Notes: generated by a model from the letters alone, not told the origin. Shown: positions 1-10,376, counted from the first letter of the stretch. The stretch: 64,000 nt of DNA from Mycolicibacterium moriokaense (GCF_003201655.1 NZ_QJJU01000002.1:186001-250000), one strand, 5' to 3'. Numbers and translations are program-made.

Positions 1-750
1 TACAAACGGGTCGCCCCCCTTGAGCCGAACGACGAACTTGCCCGCCTTGGCGCGGTCGATGAGCACCTCATTGATGGCGTCCTGCGCCATCGCGCGCCCG
101 TACGGGATCTTGGCGGCGTCGATGACCTCGACCTGCGGTGGAAGTTCGGCGAGCAGTTCCTGCGGGGCCAGCCGGTCGGCGACGACGACGTCTGCGTTGG
201 CCAGCAGGCGCCTGCCGCGCACGGTGATCAGTTCGGGGTCCCCGGGTCCGCCGCCGACCAGCGCGACCCCTCCGCGCACGACGCCAGGAGCTTCGGCCCT
301 GATAACGCCCTGCTGCAGCGCCTCGTGGATGGCCGACCGGATCGCCGCTGACCGGCGGTGCTCGCCGCCTGCCAGCACCCCGACGGACAGGCCTTCGTAC
401 TCAAACGAGGCGGGCGTGACGGCAGTGCCGTCGCGGGCAACGTCGGCGCGCACACAGAAGATGTGCCGTCGTTCGGCCCCGGCGACGACGGCGGCGTTGA
501 CCTCCGGGTCGTCGGTGGCCGCGATCGCATACCAGGCGCCGTCGAGGTCGTCGTCGCGGAACTCCCTGAGCGTCAAGGTGATTCCCGTCATGCCTTCGAC
601 GGCCGGGGTGGCGCTACGGGTGATGACGTGCACATCGGCGCCGTTGGCGATCAATAGCGGCAGGCGGCGCTGCGCGACGGTACCGCCGCCTACGACCACG
701 ACCTTCTTGCCGGCCAGACGCAGGCCGACTAAGTAGGCATTCTCGGTCAC
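1..750 (-). CDS. cysG: CysG-type siroheme synthase / uroporphyrinogen-III methyltransferase, 3' end cut by window
   Basis: The first 250 codons are visible; the gene runs off the left edge. The N-terminus reads as a siroheme-synthase dehydrogenase/ferrochelatase domain with a Rossmann loop (VVVVGGGTVAQRR, about residues 17-29). Near residue 165 a uroporphyrinogen-III C-methyltransferase domain begins with the SAM-binding motif LVGGGPGDPELITVRG. The family makes precorrin-2 and siroheme from uroporphyrinogen III, feeding both sulfite reductase and cobalamin. The GTG start at 750-748 overlaps the cobB stop as GTGA, so translation is probably coupled. It is the last visible gene of the leftward cobalamin operon. 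M. tuberculosis CysG (Rv2847c) is about 405 residues, so roughly 150 residues are missing. Confidence 0.9.
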   Translation of the reverse strand, partial: MTENAYLVGLRLAGKKVVVVGGGTVAQRRLPLLIANGADVHVITRSATPAVEGMTGITLTLREFRDDDLDGAWYAIAATDDPEVNAAVVAGAERRHIFCVRADVARDGTAVTPASFEYEGLSVGVLAGGEHRRSAAIRSAIHEALQQGVIRAEAPGVVRGGVALVGGGPGDPELITVRGRRLLANADVVVADRLAPQELLAELPPQVEVIDAAKIPYGRAMAQDAINEVLIDRAKAGKFVVRLKGGDPFV

Positions 751-2123
751 CGGGCGAGCTTAGAGGTTGCAGCAGCGGCAACGAAGCGGGTTATCGCTTG
801 CGGGTGCGCGGCCGGGTGGGTGTGCAGGTAGCCGGCGTGAACTCCGCGGTCGATGGCGCCGTCGCGGACCGTGGGCAAGTTCCGTCCGGCATACACCCAT
901 GCCGGCGGATAGCTGTCGGCGAACGCGACTGTGGTGCGGTGAAATTCATGCCCCATCATGCGATCGCCGATGGTGTGCAGCGGCGATTCGGCCACCGCCA
1001 CCGCCTCCCGATATCCAAGCGTGAGCCGCTCGGTGAACCGCGCGGTTCCTGACAGCACACCACACATCGGATACCCGTCGAGCTCGTCGACGAGATAGGT
1101 GAGGCCAGCGCATTCCGCATGCACCGGCGCACCACCGGCTGCCAGCTCGCGGATCTGTTGACGCACAACATCGTTGGCCGAAAGCTCGGTACTGAACTGC
1201 TCAGGGAATCCACCGGGCAGCACCAGCGCCGCGGTCTGCGTAGGCAGCGGATCGGTCAACGGATCGAACTCGACGACGTCGGCGCCTGCTGCGCGCAGCA
1301 GCTCACCGTGCTCGGCGTAGCCGAAGCTGAACGCCTTTCCCGCCGCAAGCGCCACCGTGACGTTCCCGGCGGCTGGCGCGGCGACAGCGGGATCCCACGG
1401 CTCGTCGGTCACCCGACTGGACGCGACGGCGGCGATTCCAACGAGGTCGACGTGGCGGCCCACGAGTGCGGTCATCGCCTTGACCGCGGCCCGCGCCTGC
1501 TCGCCGTGTTCGACGGCGGTGACCAGGCCGAGGTGCCGTGACGGCACGGACAGTTCGTCGGCACGCGGGATCGCGCCGAACACCGGCACACCGGCGTGCT
1601 CGCACGCCTGTCGCAGCACTTCCTCGTGCCGGGGCGAGCCGACCCGGTTGAGGATCACCCCCGCGATGCGCACCGACTGGTCGTATGTCGAAAAGCCATG
1701 CAGCAGAGCTGCAATGCTGTGGCTCTGGCCACGTGTGTCGACCACCAGGATCACCGGCGCACCCAGCAGCGCGGCGACGTGCGCGGTCGAGCCGTCGGCG
1801 ACAGCGGTGTGGGCGGCGCCCTCACTGATGCGCCCGTCGAACAGCCCCATCACGCCCTCGATGACCGCGATATCGGCACCCGCGCCGCCATGCCGGTACA
1901 GCGGGCCGATCAACTGCTCCCCCACCAGCACCGGGTCGAGGTTGCGGCCCGACCGCAGCGCCGCCAGCGCGTGGTAGCCGGGGTCGATGAAATCGGGGCC
2001 GACCTTGAACGGCGCGACCCGCCGCCCTGCTCGCCGCAGCGCACCCATCAAACCCGTTGCCACGGTGGTCTTTCCGCTGCCCGACGCCGGCGCGGCAATG
2101 ACAACGGCGGGGACACTCACCAC
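747..2123 (-). CDS. cobB: CobB, hydrogenobyrinic acid a,c-diamide synthase
   Basis: The protein has 458 residues, the usual size for CobB/CbiA. An N-terminal P-loop ATPase (AAPASGSGKTT, about residues 10-20) is followed by a class I glutamine amidotransferase domain with the nucleophile in HAECAGL (about residue 337). It uses ATP and glutamine to amidate the a and c side chains of the corrin ring in the cytoplasm. Two tandem GTG codons are possible starts (2123 and 2120). The second gives a GTGA overlap with the cobO stop, like the other junctions in this operon. It lies between cobO and cysG, consistent with a cobalamin operon. The alternative name cobyrinic acid a,c-diamide synthase applies to the anaerobic-route version. 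Confidence 0.93.
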   Translation of the reverse strand: MVSVPAVVIAAPASGSGKTTVATGLMGALRRAGRRVAPFKVGPDFIDPGYHALAALRSGRNLDPVLVGEQLIGPLYRHGGAGADIAVIEGVMGLFDGRISEGAAHTAVADGSTAHVAALLGAPVILVVDTRGQSHSIAALLHGFSTYDQSVRIAGVILNRVGSPRHEEVLRQACEHAGVPVFGAIPRADELSVPSRHLGLVTAVEHGEQARAAVKAMTALVGRHVDLVGIAAVASSRVTDEPWDPAVAAPAAGNVTVALAAGKAFSFGYAEHGELLRAAGADVVEFDPLTDPLPTQTAALVLPGGFPEQFSTELSANDVVRQQIRELAAGGAPVHAECAGLTYLVDELDGYPMCGVLSGTARFTERLTLGYREAVAVAESPLHTIGDRMMGHEFHRTTVAFADSYPPAWVYAGRNLPTVRDGAIDRGVHAGYLHTHPAAHPQAITRFVAAAATSKLAR

Positions 2124-2731
2124 TCGATGCCCCTCTGGCCCTTGCGGCCGACGTCCATCGGGTGCTTTACCTTCGTCATCTCCGTCACCAGATCCGCGGC
2201 GTCAAGCAACGGCTGTGGCGCATCGCGCCCGGTGATGACGACGTGCTGTGTGCCTGGCCGCGAGAGGAACACGTCCACTACTTCATCTATGTCGATCCAC
2301 CCCCACTTCAGCGGATAGGTGAACTCGTCGAGCACATAGAAGTCGTGCTGCTGGTCGGCCAGACGTCGGGAGATCTCCGCCCAGCCATCGGCGGCGGCCG
2401 CCGCATGGTCGACGTCCGTGCCAGGCTTGCGCGACCACGACCAGCCCGCGCCCATCTTGTGCCACTCCACCGGGCCGCCGACCCCATGCTCGTCGTGCAG
2501 GCGACCCAACTCGCGAAACGCGGCTTCCTCACCGACCTTCCACTTGGCGCTCTTGACGAACTGAAACACCGCGATCTTGAAACCCTGGTTCCAGGCACGC
2601 AGCGCCATGCCGAATGCCGCCGTCGACTTGCCCTTGCCCGCGCCGGTGTGCACGGCGAGCAGCGGAGCATTGCGGCGGGCACGGGTCGTCAGGCCGTCGT
2701 CGGGGACGGCTACCGGTTGACCTTGTGGCAT
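2117..2731 (-). CDS. cobO: CobO, cob(I)yrinic acid a,c-diamide adenosyltransferase
   Basis: The ATG at 2731 (MPQGQPVAVPDDG) is chosen because a GGGAG ribosome site lies 5 bases upstream and the product, 204 residues, matches the CobO/BtuR family; longer frames run into the upstream chelatase gene. The P-loop is HTGAGKGKSTAAFG (about residues 28-41), and the DEFTYPLKWGW and VVITGRDAP segments are typical of CobO. The enzyme transfers the adenosyl group of ATP to reduced cobalt in corrinoids. It starts 10 bases after the stop of the chelatase-like gene and its own stop overlaps cobB, so all are likely on one message. Confidence 0.93.
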   Translation of the reverse strand: MPQGQPVAVPDDGLTTRARRNAPLLAVHTGAGKGKSTAAFGMALRAWNQGFKIAVFQFVKSAKWKVGEEAAFRELGRLHDEHGVGGPVEWHKMGAGWSWSRKPGTDVDHAAAAADGWAEISRRLADQQHDFYVLDEFTYPLKWGWIDIDEVVDVFLSRPGTQHVVITGRDAPQPLLDAADLVTEMTKVKHPMDVGRKGQRGIEW

Positions 2732-2741
2732 CGACGTCTCC

Positions 2742-4628
2742 CTACGCGACGTTGCGATCGGCCTGCGACGTAACCAGTGCCGTGAGGGTGTCGGCACGCA
2801 GGTGTGCCAACCGCACCGCAGGTGCACCGAGGTGGCCTGCCAGCTCCTCGGCCAAACCCAGTCGCACATACGACGTTTCGCAGTCCACCACGACCGCGGT
2901 CGCCCCCTCGGCGACCAGCCCGGCCGCGGCCACCCGGGTGCGACCCAGAGGGTCGGGGCCACCGGTGGCACGCCCGTCGGTGAGCACCACAACCAGGCTG
3001 CGCCGCGCCCGGTCACGTGCCTTCTCGCGCACCACCACATCGCGTGCGGCCAGCAAGCCTTGCGCCAGTGGCGTTTTCCCGCCGGTGTCGAACCGGGCAA
3101 GCCTGCGGCCCGCGATGTGCACCGACGATGTCGGTGGCAACAACAGCTGGGCGTCCTGCTGCCGGAACGTGATCACCGCCACCTTGTCGCGACGCTGATA
3201 TGCGTCTCGCAACAGCGACATCGTCGCACCACTGACCGCCGACATCCGGTCGCGTGCGGCCATCGAGCCCGAGGCGTCGACGACGAAGATCACCAGATTG
3301 CCTTCGCGGCCTTCCCTGATCGCACGACGCACGTCGTCGGGACCGGGACGTAGCCGACCAGGGCGACGCTGACGACCGGCCGCGGCCAGCAGCGTCCCGA
3401 AGACGTGCATGCCGTGGCCTGCCCCCGGTTCGGCGGTCGCCGAGATCGTCTTCCCCATGCGGTTTCGGGCGCGTGACCGGCGACCAGGCGCGCCTTCGCC
3501 GACGCCCGGCACCACCAGCGCCCTTGTCCGAAACACCGGCGACGGCGCGGCGCTCGGTCGGGGTGCAGCGCTCGAATTGTGTTGCGGCACCGTGTTATCG
3601 GACCCGTCATCCGAGGTCGATTCGCCACCGCCATGCGGATCCGGGTCGGGATCGGGCTCCGGCTCGTCGGCGGATTCCGCCGCCTGAGCCATCGCGTCGT
3701 CGAGTTGGTCCGGATCAAGCCCCGGGTCGTCGAACGGGTCGCGGCGTCGCCTGTGCGGGAGCGCAAGTTCGGCGGCCACCCGAATGTCCTCCTCCGCAAC
3801 GGTATCGGCCCCACGCCACGCGGCGTGCGCGACGGCGGTGCGTGCCACTACCAGATCGGCCCGCATCCCGTCGACGTCGAACGCCGCGCACAATGCCGCG
3901 ATGCGCCGCAACTCGTTGTCCGGCAAGACAACAGAGTCAGCCACTGCGCGCGCCGCGGTGACGCGGCGGGCCAGTTCGGCATCCGCCGCAACGTAGAGAT
4001 CAGCGAACGCGACGGGATCGGCCTCGAACGCCATCCGCTGCCGGATGACGTCGGCTCGAACGTCGACATCGCGTGATGCGCGAACGTCCACCGTGAGCCC
4101 GAAGCGGTCGAGCAACTGCGGACGCAGCTCGCCCTCTTCAGGATTCATCGTGCCGATCAGCACGAAGCGGGCCTCGTGACTATGCGAAACGCCGTCGCGC
4201 TCGACGTGCACGCGACCCATCGCCGCCGCGTCAAGGATCACATCGACGAGGTGGTCGTGCAGCAGGTTGACCTCGTCGACATAGAGCACGCCACCGTGTG
4301 CGCGGGACAGCAAGCCCGGCGAAAACGCGTGTTCACCGTCGCGCAGCACCTTCTGCAGATCGAGAGACCCGACCACTCGGTCCTCTGTCGCGCCGATCGG
4401 CAGCTCGACGAGCGAAGCGCCGTCCACTGCGGCTAGTACGTGTGCCAGACCCCGCACGGCGGTCGACTTCGCGGTGCCCTTTTCGCCGCGGATCAACACA
4501 CCGCCGATCTCGGGCCGCACCGCGCACAACACAAGTGCCAGCCGCAGGCGGTCGTGACCGACGATCGCGCTGAACGGGTAGATCGCAGTTGATTCCCGGG
4601 TCGCTTCGCTCCTGCCCTCCGAGATCAC
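2742..4628 (-). CDS. Mg/Co-chelatase-type AAA+ and VWA fusion protein (BchI-BchD like)
   Basis: The start is GTG at 4628, which overlaps the stop of the upstream GNAT gene as GTGA and gives 628 residues, the size I recall for Rv2850c. Residues 1-330 form an AAA+ ATPase of the magnesium-chelatase I-subunit type (Walker [10 protein letters not shown] about 48-56; VDEVNLL Walker B). An acidic, proline-rich linker ([16 protein letters not shown]) follows. The C-terminus is a von Willebrand A domain with the MIDAS motif [10 protein letters not shown]. Such ATPase/VWA pairs power metal insertion into tetrapyrroles together with a large H/CobN subunit. Its position beside cobO and cobB suggests cobalt rather than magnesium, but the CobN partner is not in this window. 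Confidence 0.8.
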   Translation of the reverse strand: MISEGRSEATRESTAIYPFSAIVGHDRLRLALVLCAVRPEIGGVLIRGEKGTAKSTAVRGLAHVLAAVDGASLVELPIGATEDRVVGSLDLQKVLRDGEHAFSPGLLSRAHGGVLYVDEVNLLHDHLVDVILDAAAMGRVHVERDGVSHSHEARFVLIGTMNPEEGELRPQLLDRFGLTVDVRASRDVDVRADVIRQRMAFEADPVAFADLYVAADAELARRVTAARAVADSVVLPDNELRRIAALCAAFDVDGMRADLVVARTAVAHAAWRGADTVAEEDIRVAAELALPHRRRRDPFDDPGLDPDQLDDAMAQAAESADEPEPDPDPDPHGGGESTSDDGSDNTVPQHNSSAAPRPSAAPSPVFRTRALVVPGVGEGAPGRRSRARNRMGKTISATAEPGAGHGMHVFGTLLAAAGRQRRPGRLRPGPDDVRRAIREGREGNLVIFVVDASGSMAARDRMSAVSGATMSLLRDAYQRRDKVAVITFRQQDAQLLLPPTSSVHIAGRRLARFDTGGKTPLAQGLLAARDVVVREKARDRARRSLVVVLTDGRATGGPDPLGRTRVAAAGLVAEGATAVVVDCETSYVRLGLAEELAGHLGAPAVRLAHLRADTLTALVTSQADRNVA

Positions 4629-5098
4629 GACTGCCCCGTTTCGGCAGGCGAAGCCGGCTTCACCATCGGCACGTGCGGGATGCCGTCGTCGAGGAATTCG
4701 TCGCCGTCGCGCACGAATCCGTGATGGCCGTACATGTCCTGCAGGTAGGTCTGCGCGTTGATGTGGCACGGATAGTCGCCGACCTCGGCCAGCGCGGCCT
4801 GCAGCAGCCGGGTGGTGTGGCCGTGACCGCGGGCGCTGCGTTTGGTGCAGACACGTCCGATTCGGAAGGCTTTCTCGCCGCCAGGGTGTTCTTCCATCAG
4901 TCGCAGCGTGCAAATCACGTCGCTGCCAGGCCCTTCGAGCCAGAAGTGGCGGGTTTCTGCGAGCAGGTCACGGCCGTCCAATTCGGGATAGGGGGTGGCC
5001 TGTTCGACGACGAACACCTCGACGCGCAGCTTCAGCAGCTCGTAGAGCGTCCTGGCGTCCAGGTCCTTGGCCCAGCTGCGGCGCAGTGCGATCGTCAT
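4625..5098 (-). CDS. GNAT-family acetyltransferase (ElaA-like)
   Basis: The ATG at 5098 ([14 protein letters not shown]) gives 157 residues, the normal size for ElaA-type GNAT proteins. The acetyl-CoA loop reads [20 protein letters not shown] (about residues 78-97), and the ending [16 protein letters not shown] is typical of the ElaA subfamily. The substrate is unknown. It begins 13 bases after the mqo stop and overlaps the chelatase gene downstream, so it is in the middle of the mqo-to-cysG transcription unit. The same gene lies at this place in M. tuberculosis (Rv2851c, from memory). Confidence 0.78.
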   Translation of the reverse strand: MTIALRRSWAKDLDARTLYELLKLRVEVFVVEQATPYPELDGRDLLAETRHFWLEGPGSDVICTLRLMEEHPGGEKAFRIGRVCTKRSARGHGHTTRLLQAALAEVGDYPCHINAQTYLQDMYGHHGFVRDGDEFLDDGIPHVPMVKPASPAETGQS

Positions 5099-5111
5099 TT
5101 GGCAGCCACCG

Positions 5112-6632
5112 TCAACCGATCGCCGCGGCTGCCGAGACGCCACTGGCGGGCCGGTCGAGCTTGAGTACCTTGGTGCCCCACGACCACACCTCCTCGAATA
5201 GTGCTGGCTGGCCGGACAGCTCGGTGCCCAGCGACGGCACGATCTCCTTGAGCTTGGGTGACCAGGACTTGTAGCGGTCACCGAAGCAGCGCTCCATCAC
5301 GTCCAGCATCGCAGGCACCGCTGTCGACGCTCCCGGCGAGGCGCCGAGCAGCCCTGCGATGCTGCCGTCGGCCGCCGACAGCACCGTCGTGCCGAAGTCC
5401 AGCACACCGCCCTTGCCGTTGGCCCGGCGAATCACTTGCACCCGCTGCCCGGCGATGTCGATTTTCCAATCGGAATCGACTGCACTGGGGACGAATTCAC
5501 GCAGCTCCTGCACTCGACGCGCCTCCGACTGCAGCAGCTGGCCGATCAGGTAGCGCACCAGAGGCACCTGTTTCAGCCCGGCCGTGACCATTGGCGCCAG
5601 GTTGTTCGGCCTGACCGACCGCGGCAGATCGGTGATCTTGCCCTGTTTCAAGAACTTCGGCGACCAGCCCGCGAATGGTCCGAACACCAGCCACGATTTG
5701 CTGTTGATCACCCGGTTGTCCAGATGTGTCCCTGCCATCGGCGGCGCGCCCGCCGACGGAAGGGTGTACACCTTGGCTCGGTGCGCCGCGGTCAGGGCCC
5801 GCCGATCGGTGCGCAGGAACGCACCGCCGACCGGGAAGCCGCCGTACCCCTTGGCCTCGCGGATCCCGGACTTCTGAAGCAGCGGCACAGCACCACCACC
5901 GGCCCCGATGAACACGAACTTCGCGTTCACCTTCCGCTTTCCCTCGGTCCGGCGGTTGACGATCGCCACTGTCCAGCTGCCGTCGGACTCTTTGCGTAGG
6001 TCTCGCACCTCGTGACCGAACAGCGTGGTCATTCCGCCTTGCGCGGTGTAGCCGATGAGCTGTCGCGACAGTGCGCCAAAGTCGACGTCGGTGCCGTCCT
6101 GGGCCCAGGCCAGTGCGATCGGATCCGAATCGCTTCGCCCGGTCGCCATCAATGGCAACCGCCGCGCGAACTCATCGTCGTCGGCAATGAACTCCATGGA
6201 CGCGAACAGCGGATTGCCGGCCAACGCGTCGTGGCGGCGCTTCAAATAGTCGATGTTGGCCTCGCCTTTGACGAAGCTGACGTGCGGGATCGGGTTGAGG
6301 AAACTGCGCACATCGGGCAGCAGCCTGTTCTCGACCGCGTACGCCCAGAACTGGCGCGTCACCTGAAACTGCTCGTTGACCTGGATCGCTTTGCTGATGT
6401 CGATCGAGCCGTCGGTCCGCTGCGGGGTGTAGTTCAGCTCGCACAACCCTGCGTGTCCGGTGCCTGCGTTGTGCCACGGGCCGCTGCTCTCGGCGGCCGC
6501 GCCGTCAAGGCGCTCGATCAGGGTGATCGTCCAATTCGGCTCCACCAGCCGCAAGAGCGCGCCGAGGGTGGCACTCATGATTCCCGCGCCCACCAGAAGG
6601 ACGTCCGTCTGTGCGGCCTTCGGGTCAGACAC
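5112..6632 (-). CDS. mqo: Malate:quinone oxidoreductase
   Basis: This FAD enzyme oxidises malate to oxaloacetate and passes electrons to menaquinone at the inner face of the membrane. The FAD dinucleotide loop is [15 protein letters not shown] (about residues 11-25), followed by the Mqo signatures [20 protein letters not shown] and [14 protein letters not shown]. The C-terminal part ([21 protein letters not shown]) also matches the family. A GTG start at 6632 ([10 protein letters not shown]) preceded by GAAGGA gives 506 residues; an upstream start at 6671 would add 13 residues that do not look conserved. It is the first gene of the leftward run into cobalamin synthesis and is divergent from the hydrolase gene at 6754. 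Confidence 0.93.
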   Translation of the reverse strand: MSDPKAAQTDVLLVGAGIMSATLGALLRLVEPNWTITLIERLDGAAAESSGPWHNAGTGHAGLCELNYTPQRTDGSIDISKAIQVNEQFQVTRQFWAYAVENRLLPDVRSFLNPIPHVSFVKGEANIDYLKRRHDALAGNPLFASMEFIADDDEFARRLPLMATGRSDSDPIALAWAQDGTDVDFGALSRQLIGYTAQGGMTTLFGHEVRDLRKESDGSWTVAIVNRRTEGKRKVNAKFVFIGAGGGAVPLLQKSGIREAKGYGGFPVGGAFLRTDRRALTAAHRAKVYTLPSAGAPPMAGTHLDNRVINSKSWLVFGPFAGWSPKFLKQGKITDLPRSVRPNNLAPMVTAGLKQVPLVRYLIGQLLQSEARRVQELREFVPSAVDSDWKIDIAGQRVQVIRRANGKGGVLDFGTTVLSAADGSIAGLLGASPGASTAVPAMLDVMERCFGDRYKSWSPKLKEIVPSLGTELSGQPALFEEVWSWGTKVLKLDRPASGVSAAAAIG

Positions 6633-6753
6633 CGAATCGTTGGTCCTTCGCGGTCGCGGGCCGCGTGTCACGGCTTGCCGCTGTTCAGGTTATCCGCCGT
6701 GGTCTGCGTCCACAGGCCCAGGTCGGCGGCGAAGCGCGGCTAAGGTTGCTGTC

Positions 6754-7785
6754 GTGACTGGATGGGAGCCCGATGTGCTGCCTGGTTACTCGCAGCAGAC
6801 GTTCGGCCTCGGCCCGGATCCCGACGGCGAAGGTGAGCTCTTCGCCACACTGGTGCGCCGGGACGAGCCTGCTCCCTTGACGACCCTCGCCGTGCTGCTT
6901 GTGCACGGATTCACCGACTACTTCTTCCACACCGAACTGGCCGACTTCTTCGCAGGCCGCGGCTTCGCCTTCTACGCGTTGGACATGAACAAGTGCGGGA
7001 GGTCGTGGCGCGAGGGGCAGACGCCGCACTTCACCACCGACCTGGAGCGCTACGACACCGAACTCGAGCGGGCACTGGACCTCATCGCCCAGGCGGCTCC
7101 GGCAGCCGACGTTCTCATCTACGGCCATTCCACCGGCGGGCTGATCGTCCCGCTGTGGCTGGACCGAATGCGGCGCCGCGGTGACATCGCGCGGCGTCAC
7201 ATCGCCGGTTTGGTGCTCAACAGCCCGTGGCTGGATCTGCAGGGGCCTGCCGTCCTGCGCACTGCCCCCGCTGGCGCGGCCATCGGCGCACTCTCGCGCA
7301 TCCGCAAGAAGCGGGTGGTCCGGCCGCCCGCAGAAACCGAGGGCGGCTACGGCGCCTCGCTGCACAAGGCGTACGCAGGCGAATTCGACTACGACCTCAA
7401 GTGGAAGCCGATCGGCGGCTTTCCTGTCACCTTCGGCTGGCTGCACGCCATCCGCCGTGCGCAGGTCAAGCTGCACCGTGGGCTGGATGTCGGTGTGCCC
7501 AATCTGATCCTGCGGTCGGATCGCAGTGTGCGGGAGGTCACCGACCCGGAAAAGATTGACGAGATCCAGCGCGGTGACGCGGTGCTCGACGTCAAGCAGA
7601 TCGCGCGATGGGCGGGCTGCATCGGCAACCGCTCAACGATCGTGCCGATCGTGGACGCCAAACACGACGTGTTCCTCTCGATCGCGGAGCCCCGCCAAGC
7701 GGCGTACCGCGAACTGGACAGGTGGCTGGATTGGCTTCTTGCCGAAACTTCCGATGCGGCAACTAAATCCGAACGAGGAAGGTGA
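6754..7785 (+). CDS. Alpha/beta hydrolase (monoacylglycerol-lipase-like)
   Basis: This is a 343-residue alpha/beta hydrolase starting at GTG 6754 ([11 protein letters not shown]). Visible motifs are LLVHGFTDY (oxyanion strand, about residue 50), [11 protein letters not shown], the nucleophile elbow GHSTGG (Ser about 126), and a C-terminal DAKHDVFLS that would supply the catalytic His. The layout is that of serine lipases/esterases (Hydrolase_4). The natural substrate is unknown. It corresponds in position to Rv2854. Its stop is separated by only two bases from the mtr start and the intervening AGGAAGG serves as the mtr ribosome site, so the two are probably co-transcribed. Confidence 0.82.
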   Translation: MTGWEPDVLPGYSQQTFGLGPDPDGEGELFATLVRRDEPAPLTTLAVLLVHGFTDYFFHTELADFFAGRGFAFYALDMNKCGRSWREGQTPHFTTDLERYDTELERALDLIAQAAPAADVLIYGHSTGGLIVPLWLDRMRRRGDIARRHIAGLVLNSPWLDLQGPAVLRTAPAGAAIGALSRIRKKRVVRPPAETEGGYGASLHKAYAGEFDYDLKWKPIGGFPVTFGWLHAIRRAQVKLHRGLDVGVPNLILRSDRSVREVTDPEKIDEIQRGDAVLDVKQIARWAGCIGNRSTIVPIVDAKHDVFLSIAEPRQAAYRELDRWLDWLLAETSDAATKSERGR

Positions 7786-7787
7786 CA

Positions 7788-9203
7788 ATGGCCCATTTCG
7801 ACATCGCGATCGTCGGCACCGGTTCTGGCAACTCGATCCTCGACGAACGCCACGCAGACAAACGGGTCGCAATCTGCGAGCAGGGCGTGTTCGGCGGGAC
7901 CTGCCTCAACGTCGGCTGCATACCGACGAAGATGTTCGTCTATGCCGCCGAGGTCGCCCAAAGTGCGCGCGAGTCAGCACAATACGGGGTCGACGCACAC
8001 GTCGACGCCGTCCGCTGGGGTGACATCGTGTCCCGCGTCTTCGGCCGCATCGATCCGCTCGCGATGGGTGGTGAGAACTACCGCCGCTCCTCCCCCAACG
8101 TCCAGGTGTTCGCAAGCCACACCCGATTCGGTCCGACCCTGCCCGACGGCAGGTACCAGTTGCGCACCGCCGACGGCGACGAGCTGACCGCCGATCAGGT
8201 CGTCATCGCGGCAGGCTCCAGGCCGGTGATCCCCGACGAGATAGCCAATTCCGGTGTGCGGTACCACACCAGCGACACCATCATGCGGATCCTCGACGTT
8301 CCCGAACACCTGATCATCGTCGGCGGCGGATTCATCGCATGCGAGTTCGCCCACATCTTCTCGGCGCTGGGCAGCCGAGTCACGCTGATGATCCGCGGCA
8401 GCACACTGCTGCGCGGGCACGACGACACGATCTGCGAACGCTTCACCGACCTCGCCTCCAAAAGGTGGGAACTGCTGAGTCACCACGAGGTCGCCGGGCT
8501 CCGGCAGGACGGCGACTGCGTGGAGTTGCGCTGCCACGACGGTTCACGGCTACGCGGCGACGCACTACTGGTCGCCACGGGCAGGACGCCCAACGGCGAC
8601 CTGCTCGACGCGGAACAGGCCGGCATCAAGGTCGGCGCCAACGGCCAGGTCGTCGTCGACGAGTACCAGCGGACGACCGCGCGCGGCGTGTTCGCGCTCG
8701 GCGACGTGTCGTCGGACTATCAGCTCAAGCACGTCGCCAACCACGAGGCACGCGTCGTCAAACACAACCTGCTGCAGGACTGGGAGGACACCGAAGCACT
8801 TATGCCGTCCAACCATCGGTTCGTGCCATCGGCGGTGTTCACCGACCCGCAGATCGCCAGTGTCGGCCTTACCGAAAACCAGGCCAGGGCAAAGGGATTC
8901 AACACCAGGGCCAAGGTCCAGGATTTCGGCGACGTCGCTTACGGGTGGGCGATGGAGGACACCACAGGCATCGCGAAGATCATCGTCGACGACGACACAG
9001 GTCTGATACTGGGCGCCCACATCATGGGCCATCAGGCCTCGTCGTTGATCCAGCCGCTGATCCAGGCGATGAGTTTTGACCTGCCTGCTCAGGACATGGC
9101 GCGTGGCCAGTACTGGATCCACCCCGCGCTGCCAGAGGTGATCGAAAACGCGTTGTTGGCGCTATGCGGCGAGCCGCCGTGGCCGCCGTCGCGACGACAC
9201 TGA
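7788..9203 (+). CDS. mtr: Mycothione reductase
   Basis: This flavoprotein disulfide reductase of 471 residues has the redox pair C39/C44 in [15 protein letters not shown], the FAD loop [10 protein letters not shown] at the N-terminus, an NAD(P)H loop [14 protein letters not shown], and the C-terminal active-site His segment [12 protein letters not shown]. Mycothione reductase keeps mycothiol reduced using NADPH; mycothiol is restricted to actinobacteria. The ATG at 7788 follows an AGGAAGG site; a GTG two codons earlier is possible but lacks spacing. Its position next to the Rv2854-like hydrolase and nicT supports mycothione reductase over dihydrolipoamide dehydrogenase, which shares the fold. 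The C-terminal extension (PPWPPSRRH) is slightly longer than I remember for M. tuberculosis Mtr. Confidence 0.92.
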   Translation: MAHFDIAIVGTGSGNSILDERHADKRVAICEQGVFGGTCLNVGCIPTKMFVYAAEVAQSARESAQYGVDAHVDAVRWGDIVSRVFGRIDPLAMGGENYRRSSPNVQVFASHTRFGPTLPDGRYQLRTADGDELTADQVVIAAGSRPVIPDEIANSGVRYHTSDTIMRILDVPEHLIIVGGGFIACEFAHIFSALGSRVTLMIRGSTLLRGHDDTICERFTDLASKRWELLSHHEVAGLRQDGDCVELRCHDGSRLRGDALLVATGRTPNGDLLDAEQAGIKVGANGQVVVDEYQRTTARGVFALGDVSSDYQLKHVANHEARVVKHNLLQDWEDTEALMPSNHRFVPSAVFTDPQIASVGLTENQARAKGFNTRAKVQDFGDVAYGWAMEDTTGIAKIIVDDDTGLILGAHIMGHQASSLIQPLIQAMSFDLPAQDMARGQYWIHPALPEVIENALLALCGEPPWPPSRRH

Positions 9204-9207
9204 CGGG

Positions 9208-10308
9208 CTAGCCGGAAGGCTGCGCCGCCCAGCGTTCCTCGACCTGTCCGAAGTGCCATACCGCAAGGGCGATCATCCAGGCCGCAATGAACAACCCGAC
9301 GATCATGAACCCGACGAACTGCAGGTCCAACGATCCGATGGCGGCCAGCGGACCCGAGGTGATGCCGAGACGGTCGGCGACCAGTCCTGCGAGCACGATG
9401 ACGCCGATGACCAGCGCGACGACCACCGAAAGCACCGTCACGGTCAGGTTGTAATACACCTTGCGGATCGGCTTGAGGAACGCCCAGCCGTACGCCCGCG
9501 ACATGAAGATGCCGTCAAGTGCGTCGAACAGGCTCATCCCCGCCGCGAACAGCACAGGCAGCACCAAGATCGCGTACCACGGCAGCGTGAATGCCGCCGT
9601 TCCCGCGGCCAGCACCAGCAGTGCCACCTGCGTGGCAGTGTCGAACCCCAGTCCCATGAGCAGCCCGACCGGGTAGAGGTGCCGTGGCTTGCTCACGCGG
9701 CGCATGAGGCCGGCGAAGAGGCGCGCCAGGAAGCCACGCTGCTCGAGTTGACGTTCGAGTTCGGCCTCGTCGAAGTCGCCGCTACGCATCCGGCGGAACA
9801 CCCTGGCGATGCCCACCGCGGCGAACAAATTCGTCAGCCCGATGAGGATGAGGAACGTACCGGCGACGACGGAGCCAACCAGCCCGAGGGTCTGCAATAG
9901 CGGCGACCCCTGATCCTGGACGGGTCCTACGATCGCGCGCACTCCGATGGCCAACAGCAACGCCAGCCCGAACACGACGCTGGAATGGCCAAGGGAGAAC
10001 CAGAAGCCGGCGGACAGCGAGCGGGTGCGCTCCCCGACCAGCTTTCGCGTGGTGTTGTCGATGACGGCGATGTGGTCGGCGTCGAACGCGTGCCGCACGC
10101 CGAGAAGGTACGCGGTCACGCCCAGTCCGACGCCGAACACGCCTGCCGATCCGAGCGTGACGTGTTGCGGGGCCACACCAAGCACAAGCACGCCCCAGCC
10201 GAATAGGTGGAGCGCCAGCACGACGCCACCAATCGCGGCGATCGTCGTCCAATCGGTTCGGTCGAATCGGGTGGCCTGCGGGGGTTCTGGCTGCTCGACG
10301 ACGGTCAC
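9208..10308 (-). CDS. nicT: NiCoT-family nickel/cobalt permease
   Basis: The 366-residue membrane protein carries the family signature HX4DH within RHAFDADHIAVID (H73, D78, H79) in the second transmembrane segment, followed by GFWFSLGHSSVVF and LGFDTATQVALL, all NiCoT hallmarks. It imports Ni2+ or Co2+ at nanomolar levels. The operon next door needs cobalt for cobalamin, which makes cobalt the more likely substrate here, although nickel for urease cannot be excluded. The GTG start at 10308 is 37 bases downstream of a perfect ArsR-type palindrome. The gene ends 4 bases from the convergent mtr stop. Confidence 0.9.
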   Translation of the reverse strand: MTVVEQPEPPQATRFDRTDWTTIAAIGGVVLALHLFGWGVLVLGVAPQHVTLGSAGVFGVGLGVTAYLLGVRHAFDADHIAVIDNTTRKLVGERTRSLSAGFWFSLGHSSVVFGLALLLAIGVRAIVGPVQDQGSPLLQTLGLVGSVVAGTFLILIGLTNLFAAVGIARVFRRMRSGDFDEAELERQLEQRGFLARLFAGLMRRVSKPRHLYPVGLLMGLGFDTATQVALLVLAAGTAAFTLPWYAILVLPVLFAAGMSLFDALDGIFMSRAYGWAFLKPIRKVYYNLTVTVLSVVVALVIGVIVLAGLVADRLGITSGPLAAIGSLDLQFVGFMIVGLFIAAWMIALAVWHFGQVEERWAAQPSG

Positions 10309-10332
10309 CGACCGAGCCTATGCCCGCACCAC

Positions 10333-10361
10333 TTCATCTGTCTAGATGAACAGATGTTCAT
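10333..10361. promoter_or_regulatory. ArsR/SmtB-type operator upstream of nicT
   Basis: ATGAACAGATGTTCAT (10346-10361) is a perfect 7+2+7 inverted repeat of the ATGAACA-NN-TGTTCAT type bound by ArsR/SmtB metal sensors. A second overlapping inverted repeat, TTCATCT-GTCT-AGATGAA (10333-10350), shares its left half. The pair sits 25-53 bases upstream of the nicT start, so a metal sensor repressing the Ni/Co importer is the simplest reading. The binding protein is not identified; an ArsR gene lies 5 kb away at 15378. Confidence 0.6.
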
Positions 10362-10376
10362 GCGGTAGGCAATCCA

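Noticed and set aside
2732..3100. Extension of cobO upstream to 3100
   Set aside because: It lies within the VWA domain of the chelatase gene, and the ATG at 2731 has a good ribosome site and matches the family start.
4629..4913. N-terminal extension of the chelatase fusion to 4913
   Set aside because: It would overlap the whole C-terminal half of the GNAT gene. The GTG at 4628 with GTGA coupling and the expected length fits better.
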